Shown: one piece after another, positions 1 to 5,311 of the stretch | How the letters are laid out: each line of letters starts with the position of its first letter | Numbering within the stretch: the first letter of the stretch is position 1 | Assembly: GCA_964634615.1 (NCBI GenBank) | Contig: CAZWLQ010000036.1 | Coordinates: 1-5,608, forward strand | DNA length: 5,608 nt | Direction of reading: 5' to 3' | Source: EsbW-18 sp964634615 | Lineage (GTDB): Bacteria; Patescibacteriota; Minisyncoccia; Phycocordibacterales; EsbW-18 | Notes under the pieces: model-generated | What the model was told of the DNA's origin: nothing | The model's database searches: none | The model's input: only the letters and a program-made list of their open reading frames with translations | Made by a program: the position numbers and the translations under genes

Positions 1-7
1 GCAACAA

Positions 8-196
8 CTAGTGCGTCGTGGTCACCCCCGCCCGCCGCAACGCGGCGGCGAGAGGGTTGGCCGACCGACGGAACCGGCGGTCGGCTTGCTCGCGCGAACG
101 CGCGAGTCGCCACGCACGCGCGTCGTCGCGCGTGTTGATGATCTTGGCGCCCGCGGGCGCCGTCGTCGAGCTCGAAACCATCGTCGAAGTCTTCAT
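8..196 (-). CDS. possible small Arg-rich protein (62 aa), unrecognised
   Basis: I do not recognise this frame. It starts MKTSTMVSSS, is very rich in Arg and Ala in its second half, and has no membrane segment, signal peptide or Cys/His metal motif. This ATG is preferred over an upstream in-frame ATG near 256 because a GGAGG core (205-209) sits 8 nt before it. Codon third positions are almost all G or C, unlike the genes to the right. Against it being a real gene: 32-161 is a row of perfect hairpins, and such palindromic GC-rich DNA easily gives open Arg/Ala-rich frames. It would be translated from the long structured minus-strand transcript that starts near 811. It could be a genuine basic RNA-binding peptide, or a by-product of a structured RNA. 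Confidence 0.35.
   Translation of the reverse strand: MKTSTMVSSSTTAPAGAKIINTRDDARAWRLARSREQADRRFRRSANPLAAALRRAGVTTTH
32..161. repeat. cluster of perfect GC-rich inverted repeats (hairpin array)
   Basis: Perfect inverted repeats follow one another: 32-38/42-48 (7 bp, loop 3), 60-67/78-85 (8 bp, loop 10), 89-96/99-106 (8 bp, only 2 nt between arms), 115-122/127-134 (8 bp, loop 4), and the 16-nt palindrome 146-161 (6-bp stem, loop CGCG, if folded). A further 10-nt palindrome lies at 166-175. The arms differ in sequence, so this is not a tandem repeat of one unit. It looks like selection for consecutive stems. The stems have no G·U pairs, so they do not themselves show the strand. Lying downstream of the minus-strand promoter, they are most simply the 3' part of the structured RNA. 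Confidence 0.65.
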
Positions 197-204
197 CGAA
201 GTAT

Positions 205-209
205 CCTCC
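205..209 (-). promoter_or_regulatory. Shine-Dalgarno GGAGG for the small 8-196 frame, next to a hairpin
   Basis: On the minus strand GGAGG lies 8 nt before the ATG at 196. Immediately 5' of it, 210-224 forms CCCGC-(ATAAC)-GCGGG, a 5-bp stem whose 3' arm abuts the ribosome site. This is the clearest argument that the small frame may be translated. The adjoining stem could tune access to it, but that is inference. Confidence 0.4.
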
Positions 210-248
210 CCCGCGTTATGCGGGAAAAACCTTGGGCGCATCATTGCA

Positions 249-316
249 CCCGACAAGAATCATCACGCACGTTCAAAAAGCGATATGGTGAGAACCGCAT
301 GAAGACTCTTGTCGGG
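249..316 (-). other. 24-bp imperfect hairpin in the structured RNA
   Basis: Arms 249-274 and 292-316 pair with 21 Watson-Crick and 3 wobble pairs (259/306, 266/299, 269/296, all G·U on the minus strand). There is one U-U mismatch (262/303) and one bulge (270). The outer ten pairs, 249-258/307-316, are perfect. The loop is 275-291 (17 nt). This is the longest helix in the window. No U-run follows the outer arm, so it is not a rho-independent terminator. Confidence 0.75.
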
Positions 317-348
317 CCGCGAACATCCTTACGAATATTCACGACCAC

Positions 349-363
349 GAATAGTTACTATTC
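349..363. other. short perfect inverted repeat GAATAG-TTA-CTATTC
   Basis: Six pairs close a 3-nt loop (seven pairs if counted as a 1-nt-spaced palindrome). A related ACGAATA copy lies at 331-337. It could be a small stem of the structured RNA or a DNA-binding palindrome. Confidence 0.4.
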
Positions 364-390
364 AGTTATCAAAGGTCATCTCTCCTCCGT

Positions 391-413
391 GGTTCGACTC
401 TCTCTCTCGAACC
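391..413 (-). other. hairpin with GAGAGAGAG purine loop
   Basis: 391-397 pairs perfectly with 407-413 (7 bp). On the minus strand the 9-nt loop is GAGAGAGAG. The stem contains GGTTCGA, which superficially recalls a tRNA T-arm, but the stem and loop geometry do not fit one. Confidence 0.55.
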
Positions 414-434
414 CTTGGGCCTTCCACCCAACCA

Positions 435-454
435 AACGAAGCTCTCTCCTCGTT
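435..454 (-). other. hairpin with AGAGAG loop
   Basis: 435-441 pairs with 448-454 (7 bp, with 440/449 a G·U only on the minus strand). The loop 442-447 is AGAGAG on the minus strand, echoing the purine loop of the neighbouring hairpin at 391-413. Confidence 0.55.
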
Positions 455-460
455 GTTTCG

Positions 461-523
461 GTAGCAGAGACATTTCTGGATACAAGGGGTGGTTATTCCC
501 TTTCATCCAGCAGATCTCTCTAC
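461..523 (-). other. bipartite hairpin in the structured RNA
   Basis: From outside to inside: 461-464/520-523 (4 bp), 467-470/515-518 (4 bp), 476-481/505-510 (6 bp, CTGGAT/ATCCAG), then 484-488/498-502 (5 bp), with a 9-nt apical loop 489-497. Small internal loops separate the parts. The ordered nesting of four helices is the evidence. Confidence 0.6.
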
Positions 524-524
524 T

Positions 525-566
525 ATTCGCGTTCATTCGCGATGTTATTCGCGTCTGCTCGCGTCT
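525..566. repeat. short TTCGCG-type direct repeats
   Basis: ATTCGCG occurs at 525-531, 535-541 and 547-553, followed by CTCGCG at 558-563. GCGTCT is duplicated at 551-556 and 561-566. The spacing is 10-12 nt. These lie between two folded domains of the RNA and are not part of the helices I could draw. Confidence 0.45.
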
Positions 567-582
567 TTATGTGAGAACTGGT

Positions 583-668
583 GATGTGTGCGGCTTTGTG
601 CCGTAGTTCATTGGCTGGGGGCTGGTTTGCATACAGCGCCATACAAATGAACAACACATCGTGCAAAC
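583..668 (-). other. three-way junction with possible pseudoknot
   Basis: Closing helix 583-589/654-660 (7 bp) encloses helix 606-612/646-652 (7 bp) and hairpin 591-594/600-603 (loop ACAAA on the minus strand). The junction strands are 1, 2 and 1 nt. The 606-652 arm continues into an inner hairpin (619-624 with 634-640, one bulge). Its 9-nt loop contains 625-631, which is perfectly complementary to 662-668 just outside the closing helix (7 bp). That would make a loop-to-strand pseudoknot. All listed outer helices are Watson-Crick. Confidence 0.65.
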
Positions 669-675
669 GAGACAT

Positions 676-783
676 TCAATGGATTACTACCCACCACTCT
701 CTCCTCTTTCTTGGCTTACAGGCCCAAGTGCCGTCCCGCGAGGTTTCCCTTACGGTTCAGAAAAGTGAGGGTCAATCCATCAA
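676..783 (-). other. 5' closed domain of the structured RNA
   Basis: Helix 676-685/774-783 (10 pairs, two G·U on the minus strand) stacks on 689-698/764-772 (9 pairs, one bulged base at 693, one G·U). Inside are a possible 707-711/759-763 helix, 731-734/752-755 (4 bp), a 3-bp stem capped by a GAAA tetraloop on the minus strand (741-750), and hairpin 710-714/724-728. The last one shares 710-711 with the 707-711 helix, so the two compete. The domain begins about 25 nt after the predicted transcription start. Confidence 0.65.
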
Positions 784-817
784 CTGCCTCTTTCAAAGAA
801 CCTTAGCTTCTGCGAAC

Positions 818-845
818 AGTATAGCAGACCTATTAGAAATGTCAA
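818..845 (-). promoter_or_regulatory. strong minus-strand promoter for the structured RNA
   Basis: Minus-strand TTGACA (840-845) is a perfect -35. A 16-nt spacer leads to TATACT (818-823), five of six consensus, preceded by TG one base upstream (extended -10). Transcription would start near 811 and run leftward. It is the best promoter match in the window, and it points into a region with no long gene. Confidence 0.7.
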
Positions 846-978
846 GTACTTAGGACAGAACATTTGACATTAATACAACAAAATGTGACAAATTATAAAG
901 AATATTGACTTATAAACATATATTTGTCATACTGCTGTGACAGTTTAATGGATTTAATGCATCCGGTACATAAACCCT
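846..978 (+). promoter_or_regulatory. AT-rich divergent control region with phased TGACA motifs
   Basis: TGAC(A/T) occurs on the plus strand at 865-869, 886-890, 906-910 and 938-942, spaced 21, 20 and 32 bp, close to whole helical turns. An inverted TTTGTCA at 923-929 mirrors TGACAAA at 886-892 (7 bp). The palindrome AAGTACTT lies at 844-851, touching the divergent promoter. A candidate plus-strand promoter is TTGACT (905-910), 17 nt, CATACT (928-933) with an upstream TG, starting near 940. These may be operators of the adjacent regulator, which is inference. Confidence 0.5.
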
Positions 979-1740
979 ATGAATCAAGAACTTTTTGAGT
1001 CAATTGGCCTCTCCTCCGAAGAAGGGGCTGTCTATACCACCCTTCTCTCCACAGGACCTTCGGCCGCACGAAAGATAACCACCGCTTCTGGCATGAAGCG
1101 CGGTATGGTCTACAAAGCTCTTGCTCGGCTTGAAACCCTCAAGCTTGTTGAAAAGCGAGACCCGCCATCGGGCGTCGCGATTTTCTATCCTGCACATCCT
1201 GGGACGCTTAGAGAAACACTCGCAAAGAAGCAAGAGTCGCTCGCGGTGCTCAAGGAGAGTCTTGAAGCGGCGATTGGCCCTCTCACAAGTGCATACAACC
1301 TTGCGTCCGGCAGACCGAATATTCGCTTCTTTGAAGGAGAAAAAGGAATGGAAGAGGTGCTCGATGACTCGCTCTATGCGAAAGAAGAAATTCGAACATA
1401 TGCGGATCTCGGATCGATTATGCGATTTCTTCCGACGATCAATGAAGCGTATGTCGCGAAGCGAGAAAAACTTGGCATCAAAAAACGAGGAATCGTCTAC
1501 GACACACCAGAAAATCGGAACATCATCGAGGGGTATCACCGCGCGGTCACCGATACGAGGTTCATCCCGTGGAATGAAAAACCAACAGAAACAGTCATTC
1601 AGATTTATGACGGAAAAGTTTCGTATCTCACACTCAAGCCCGAATCGATGATCGGTATCATCATTGAAGATCCGCACGTCTATGCGACACACAAAGCACT
1701 CTTTGATTTCACGTGGGGCGCGCTCGAAAAAACAAACTAA
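979..1740 (+). CDS. TrmB-family transcriptional regulator (253 aa)
   Basis: This is a DNA-binding regulator. Residues about 2-75 form the winged helix-turn-helix of the TrmB/sugar-specific family: LSSEEGAVYTTLL, then GPSAARKI, a recognition helix around GMVYKALARLETLKLV, and a wing ending in YPAHP. A charged helix at about 76-100 is a likely dimerisation coiled coil. From about 112 (IRFFEGEKGMEEVLDD) to the end is the C-terminal sensor-type domain common in bacterial and CPR TrmB proteins. Its ligand cannot be told from sequence. There is no transmembrane segment. The ATG at 979 has no Shine-Dalgarno, but the first residues fit the family N terminus, so I keep it. TGACA motifs upstream could serve autoregulation. 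Its stop overlaps that of the convergent gene by two bases, with no terminator between them. Confidence 0.9.
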   Translation: MNQELFESIGLSSEEGAVYTTLLSTGPSAARKITTASGMKRGMVYKALARLETLKLVEKRDPPSGVAIFYPAHPGTLRETLAKKQESLAVLKESLEAAIGPLTSAYNLASGRPNIRFFEGEKGMEEVLDDSLYAKEEIRTYADLGSIMRFLPTINEAYVAKREKLGIKKRGIVYDTPENRNIIEGYHRAVTDTRFIPWNEKPTETVIQIYDGKVSYLTLKPESMIGIIIEDPHVYATHKALFDFTWGALEKTN

Positions 1741-3761
1741 GCGCGGCGTTCAAAGGCGGCGTACGTACCAGAAGATTCTTTGAGATAGCGTGTCATGATG
1801 AATCCTTCATCAAGGAGCGAGAATGGGATCTCGCGTGGGTCAGACACACGCACGACGTGAACGGATTCTTTTGGATTAAGAGCGGTTGGTACTATTGCTC
1901 GGCTCATGAGTGTTTCTCGCGAGAGATGTTTACCTTCGGTCTCAAGATTTGCATTGTATTCGATAGCAAGACTCGGGTTTCCTTCGAATAAGAAATATCT
2001 GTTTGCGACAAATCCCATTTCAACATAGTGCATGGACATTGGCGCGAATGCATCACATTCAGCAACGACTTGTTTTTCTTCACTCTCTTTTTTTACGGTC
2101 TCATCGAGGAATGTTTGTCCAAGAGCGTGTTTTTGATAGGTAGGATCCACATTGAACGCACCAAGATGTGTTGTGTCTGGAGCATAGGCATGTTCGACAA
2201 AGCGGTCGAATGCGATGATTTTTCCGTTGCGACGGAGGAGATAAAAACGCGTATCGGTCTCGCTTAAGTCATGTGTGCGTTCGTCCTCGATGCCAGCATC
2301 GAAGGTTTGGAGTAGTGCATCACGAAGTACTGGTTTGTCAGCGTAGTTTTTTTCGTACATTCTACGCATTGCGTCGATATCGTCCTGCGAGAGATTCTTA
2401 CTGTGCACACTCTCAAAGGAAAGCTCTCGTATCTCCGCAAGCGACATTCGCTCCCCTTGCAGTGCAAGCGTTTTGAAGGTTGCAAGGAAAAGGTCGACAT
2501 CGGCTTCCATCTCGTTCAGTTGGATTGAGAGCGTATCAACGACCTCGTCGATAGGTGCTTCGGGTTTTGAGATGTCATCCGCGACGCGTCGCAATAGAGT
2601 ATTCGCCTTTGTGGTGAGCGTTTCGGCAATAGTGTTCGCAGCTCCTTTCTCGCCCCTCTTTCCAAATGTTTCGACAACATAGCGCTCCGCTGCTGTTGCC
2701 GCATCTATCAATTCTCCGTATTTTTTGAACACAGAACGAGCCGTCTGTTCAGGAAGCTTCTCGCCAATTGCAAGGATTGATTCACCAAAACCTCTGTCGT
2801 GCTCGAGTGCGAGGAAGGTGCGAAGGCCCGGCGTACCGTATCGCAGAGCGAACCCTCGAACTGCTGTGACGTCGGCGACTCGTTTTTCTTTAAAGAACGA
2901 CAGGAGATTAAATTGTTCGGGGAGTGAAAGATCAGAAAGGTTTCCCCCAGTACTTGGTCCAAGCCCCTCATCAACATAACTTGAGCTGTAATTCAAATGG
3001 AAAGAAGCGATCTCTCTCATGGGTCCATGAACCATGCTTGCGAAGTCGGCGAGTGAAGTCTTTACCTCTGTCGGTTCGATTTTTGTTGCGGTCAGATCCT
3101 CGATTGTTAGTGGTCGGAAAAAATCTCGCCGGAGTTTGTCCAACAACACCCCCTTTTCCTTTTTTTCTTGCTCATACAACGTTGCGCTACTTTCTGTGAA
3201 TGGAGCGCCAACAATATTTCCATTGAGCTCGTAGTTATGGATATTGTAGTCAAGCTCGTGTATCTTCTCGGACAAGTCTTTTAAAACAGCCGTATCAATA
3301 TCGTCCCTTGATATGAACAGTTCTCCCTCCGGTGTATAAAGTCCCTGTTGTTCACCGCTTATCGCAAAAGGAGTGAAACGTTCTTCGTAGATTCCCTCGT
3401 CCTCTACATATGCTGCGAGAGATTCTAGGCGGGCAAATAAAAAGAAAGAACCAGTTTTAGCCACCACCTCCCGCTTCTTGAGAATTGCATTGAGAACGTC
3501 ATACGTCGCTTCGTCCCCACCTTCTTTTGCAAGAGCGTTTATTTTCTCTGCGAGTTCGTCAAGTCGTTTTGCAACGTCTCCACTCCATTCGTTCTCGTCG
3601 ATAGCCTCTACATCTTTGACGACAAGGTCTGAATGAGCAATGATTCTGTCAACTTCTTTTGGATCATCAATAATATGTCGAAGCCAAAAGAAAGAATCAG
3701 ATATTGAGTCAGCGCTTTTTGGGGCAGCACTATCTTCTTGTGGAGGATGTTCGGGTCTCAT
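1737..3761 (-). CDS. large orphan protein with C-terminal GNAT-like acetyltransferase domain (674 aa)
   Basis: I do not recognise the family as a whole. From the ATG at 3761, the first ~450 residues are mainly helical and charged, without a membrane segment or signal peptide; this part is of unknown function. Residues about 459-594 look like a GNAT fold: strand pair RFYLLRRNGKIIAFDRFV, the core strand and acetyl-CoA loop LGAFNVDPTYQKHALGQTFL (Q-x-x-A-x-G in place of the usual Q/R-x-x-G-x-G/A), and a late VEMGFVANRYFLFEG resembling the common GF-x-x element. About 80 further residues follow. The start is chosen because AGGA (3771-3774) lies 9 nt before this ATG; a GTG at 3779 has no ribosome site. 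It follows the membrane-protein gene closely and is probably cotranscribed. The substrate is unknown. Confidence 0.75.
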   Translation of the reverse strand: MRPEHPPQEDSAAPKSADSISDSFFWLRHIIDDPKEVDRIIAHSDLVVKDVEAIDENEWSGDVAKRLDELAEKINALAKEGGDEATYDVLNAILKKREVVAKTGSFFLFARLESLAAYVEDEGIYEERFTPFAISGEQQGLYTPEGELFISRDDIDTAVLKDLSEKIHELDYNIHNYELNGNIVGAPFTESSATLYEQEKKEKGVLLDKLRRDFFRPLTIEDLTATKIEPTEVKTSLADFASMVHGPMREIASFHLNYSSSYVDEGLGPSTGGNLSDLSLPEQFNLLSFFKEKRVADVTAVRGFALRYGTPGLRTFLALEHDRGFGESILAIGEKLPEQTARSVFKKYGELIDAATAAERYVVETFGKRGEKGAANTIAETLTTKANTLLRRVADDISKPEAPIDEVVDTLSIQLNEMEADVDLFLATFKTLALQGERMSLAEIRELSFESVHSKNLSQDDIDAMRRMYEKNYADKPVLRDALLQTFDAGIEDERTHDLSETDTRFYLLRRNGKIIAFDRFVEHAYAPDTTHLGAFNVDPTYQKHALGQTFLDETVKKESEEKQVVAECDAFAPMSMHYVEMGFVANRYFLFEGNPSLAIEYNANLETEGKHLSRETLMSRAIVPTALNPKESVHVVRVSDPREIPFSLLDEGFIMTRYLKESSGTYAAFERRA

Positions 3762-3770
3762 ACACGGCAA

Positions 3771-3774
3771 TCCT
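3771..3774 (-). promoter_or_regulatory. Shine-Dalgarno that decides the GNAT-protein start
   Basis: Minus-strand AGGA is 9 nt upstream of the ATG at 3759-3761. The alternative GTG at 3777-3779 would lie upstream of it and has no purine-rich site of its own, so translation probably starts at 3761. Confidence 0.5.
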
Positions 3775-3796
3775 ACCACAAGCTACTAGGTAAGGG

Positions 3797-5275
3797 TTAC
3801 TCTCCGAACTGTGGGGTGGCGAGGATTTCTAAAACAATCGACACGGTTTCACGGCGCGACGCGAAGAGAAGAAGGTTGTTTTTGAGGAATGCATAGAGCA
3901 AAAGGATTTCTCCGTCATCGCGGATAAGCGCTCGAGCGTCCACGTTTTTGATGACAATATCTTTCCACATGTTTGTGTGAAGAGTCGGTAGTGGCTCAAC
4001 CTCTGGTGGCGTCGTTGTCGCGACGGGCGACGTCGTTGCGGGCGTTGTTGTTGACGGAAGTGCCGCGGACGAGGTTCCTGTTGGTACGGTTGATGTGGTT
4101 GAACTTGTCGATGCTGTTAGTGTTTCTGTGTCCGGTACTTCGGGAAGAGAAATGGGGGCCGGTGCGAGCGGTGTGCGAACGATGAAGGAGAGATCGTCTT
4201 CCATATCCGGTTCCCACTCAAGGAGTCCTGCGAATGCATTTTCATATGACGTGTGCGTCGTGAGAAGGAGTGGTTCGTTCCCAATTGCACCAAACATCAT
4301 GTTGGGTCCGAGTGTGCGCACGAGGCGTCCGGGTGCGCGCGAACCGATGAGTTCAAAAAATGCATCAAGCGGAAGAATTGCTGTTTCTGTTGTTGTTCCG
4401 ACGATTTGCTCGGTGAAGAGAAGTGCGCGAACGTCGAGCGAACCAACGGCCCCTTCAGCAACAAACGAATCGATTTTCTGAAGGAGCGTGGCGCGGGTGG
4501 TTGTGCTTGTATCAAACATCGAAATCGTTTCCGCAGGAAGAAGTGTCTCTGGCATAACTTCGTCTTGAAGAAACGGAACTGATGAGCCAGCCATAAAATA
4601 AATTGCGGCGACAAGTGCCGCGAGTCCGCCGAGCACGAGCACAATGCTTCCGACTGTGAGTGCTATGCGTTTTCCCCGCCCGCTCTCTTCTTCGCTGTCT
4701 TCAACCACCGAGCGACCCTTCTCCTTTTGTGCGAGCGCAATGCCTGCAATTGAGAGCTGATTTTTATTCACAGTGTGTGCGATGTCAGACTGCAGTGTTC
4801 GGATCGCACTTTGTTTTTGTGGAAGCGTTTCGCTTGATAGCGATGGTGCGGGGGTTTCTGGATTCGCGACCCGCTCTACGGGCATCTGTTTCATCTCCGG
4901 AATTGTTTGCAGTGGAATCTCACGAAGCGGCTTTGTGATGGGCGTTTTTTTCGCTTCCGCTTCAGTTGGCATCACACTAATCACCGGAGCAGAAGGAGTT
5001 TCGGCGGAAGGCGTTGGAGTAGTCGGAACCTCAAGAGTTTGTGGCTCGACGACAGGAGGAATTGCAACGGGTGGTGTTTCAACGGCGGGTAGTTTCGCAA
5101 CCGGTGTTGAGACAGGAACAATAGGCACAAATCCCTCCGGCACAATCTCTTTTTGCGTCACCACTTTTCCTTCATCGCCTCCAAGCACATCACGAATAGG
5201 CGCACTTGGAGTAGCCGCTTCAGGGACAGATGAATCATCCGGCATCGCGAAGGGATTGTTTGTTGAATCAACCAT
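3797..5275 (-). CDS. single-pass membrane protein with Pro-rich cytoplasmic arm (492 aa), unrecognised
   Basis: No known family is recognised. Residues 1-150 are low-complexity and rich in Pro, Val, Thr and Ala (for example VPIVPVSTPV). About 150-200 is a more ordered, charged stretch. GRGKR precedes one transmembrane helix (about 204-228), so by the positive-inside rule the N terminus is cytoplasmic and residues ~230-492 are outside. The outer part has a folded segment (~240-370), a Ser/Thr/Pro linker (~384-430) that looks wall-spanning or glycosylatable, and a short C-terminal segment (~436-490) resembling part of the first. There is no Shine-Dalgarno at a usable distance. The TATACT box at 5283-5288 would start the mRNA at or beside the ATG (leaderless). 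The GNAT-protein gene begins a few tens of bases after its stop. A role at the cell envelope is inference. Confidence 0.8.
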   Translation of the reverse strand: MVDSTNNPFAMPDDSSVPEAATPSAPIRDVLGGDEGKVVTQKEIVPEGFVPIVPVSTPVAKLPAVETPPVAIPPVVEPQTLEVPTTPTPSAETPSAPVISVMPTEAEAKKTPITKPLREIPLQTIPEMKQMPVERVANPETPAPSLSSETLPQKQSAIRTLQSDIAHTVNKNQLSIAGIALAQKEKGRSVVEDSEEESGRGKRIALTVGSIVLVLGGLAALVAAIYFMAGSSVPFLQDEVMPETLLPAETISMFDTSTTTRATLLQKIDSFVAEGAVGSLDVRALLFTEQIVGTTTETAILPLDAFFELIGSRAPGRLVRTLGPNMMFGAIGNEPLLLTTHTSYENAFAGLLEWEPDMEDDLSFIVRTPLAPAPISLPEVPDTETLTASTSSTTSTVPTGTSSAALPSTTTPATTSPVATTTPPEVEPLPTLHTNMWKDIVIKNVDARALIRDDGEILLLYAFLKNNLLLFASRRETVSIVLEILATPQFGE

Positions 5276-5282
5276 TCCCTAG

Positions 5283-5311
5283 AGTATAAATCCGAAACGA
5301 CTATTTCGGAA
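5283..5311 (-). promoter_or_regulatory. promoter giving a leaderless mRNA for the membrane protein, overlapped by an inverted repeat
   Basis: Minus-strand TATACT (5283-5288) ends 7 nt before the ATG, so transcription should begin at about 5275-5276. The -35 (TTCCGA, 5306-5311, 17-nt spacer) is weak. A 7-bp inverted repeat, 5291-5297/5304-5310, fills the spacer and -35 and could be an operator. Confidence 0.5.

Larger units (their letters stand above)
197..811 (-). ncRNA. long structured RNA (ncRNA or very long 5' leader), family not recognised
   Basis: About 615 nt lie between the predicted start site near 811 and the small frame at 196, without a credible gene on either strand. Read as minus-strand RNA, the stretch folds into many local helices (listed separately): 676-783, 583-668, 461-523, 435-454, 391-413, 349-363 and 249-316. 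Where helices contain wobble positions these are G·U on the minus strand (677/782, 678/781, 694/768, 440/449, 259/306, 266/299, 269/296) and would be A·C on the plus strand, agreeing with the promoter direction. I extended helices with minus-strand wobbles in mind, so this is supportive rather than unbiased. No tmRNA, RNase P, SRP or 6S hallmark is visible. I see no terminator in the window, so the RNA probably continues left through the GC-rich hairpins and may exceed 800 nt. Confidence 0.55.

Noticed and set aside
368..384. Mini-frame ATG ACC TTT GAT AAC TGA after GGAGGA on the minus strand
   Set aside because: Five codons with too short a spacing; more likely one of the repeated purine boxes.
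391..413. tRNA T-arm or tmRNA end (GGTTCGA)
   Set aside because: A T-arm has a 5-bp stem around TTCRANY and a nearby acceptor/CCA end; here TTCGA is part of the stem and the loop is a purine repeat.
523..560. tmRNA tag frame on the minus strand (GCA-start frame ending in two TAGs)
   Set aside because: The encoded tail does not end in the usual LAA-type degron, and no tRNA-like domain or GGATTCGAC-type 5' end is visible.
197..811. RNase P RNA, SRP RNA or 6S RNA
   Set aside because: No GAGGAAAGTCC-type P4 core, no SRP GGAAG/tetraloop element and no 6S-like central bubble could be found on either strand.
1..850. CRISPR array or insertion-sequence end
   Set aside because: Repeats are short, of different sequence and without regular spacers; no transposase remnant or terminal inverted repeat pair with target duplication is seen.
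11..853. Overlapping plus-strand reading frames (11-574, 18-302, 415-606, 581-853)
   Set aside because: No recognisable protein, no good ribosome site, odd composition; they run antisense to the promoter-driven structured stretch.
1000..1692. Minus-strand 230-codon frame opposite the regulator
   Set aside because: Shadow of the TrmB-family gene; its composition (many Arg, Phe, Cys) is that of an antisense frame.
4773..5282. Plus-strand 169-codon Gly/Ser/Thr-rich frame
   Set aside because: It is the antisense of the Pro/Ala/Val-rich arm of the membrane protein, which explains its low complexity.
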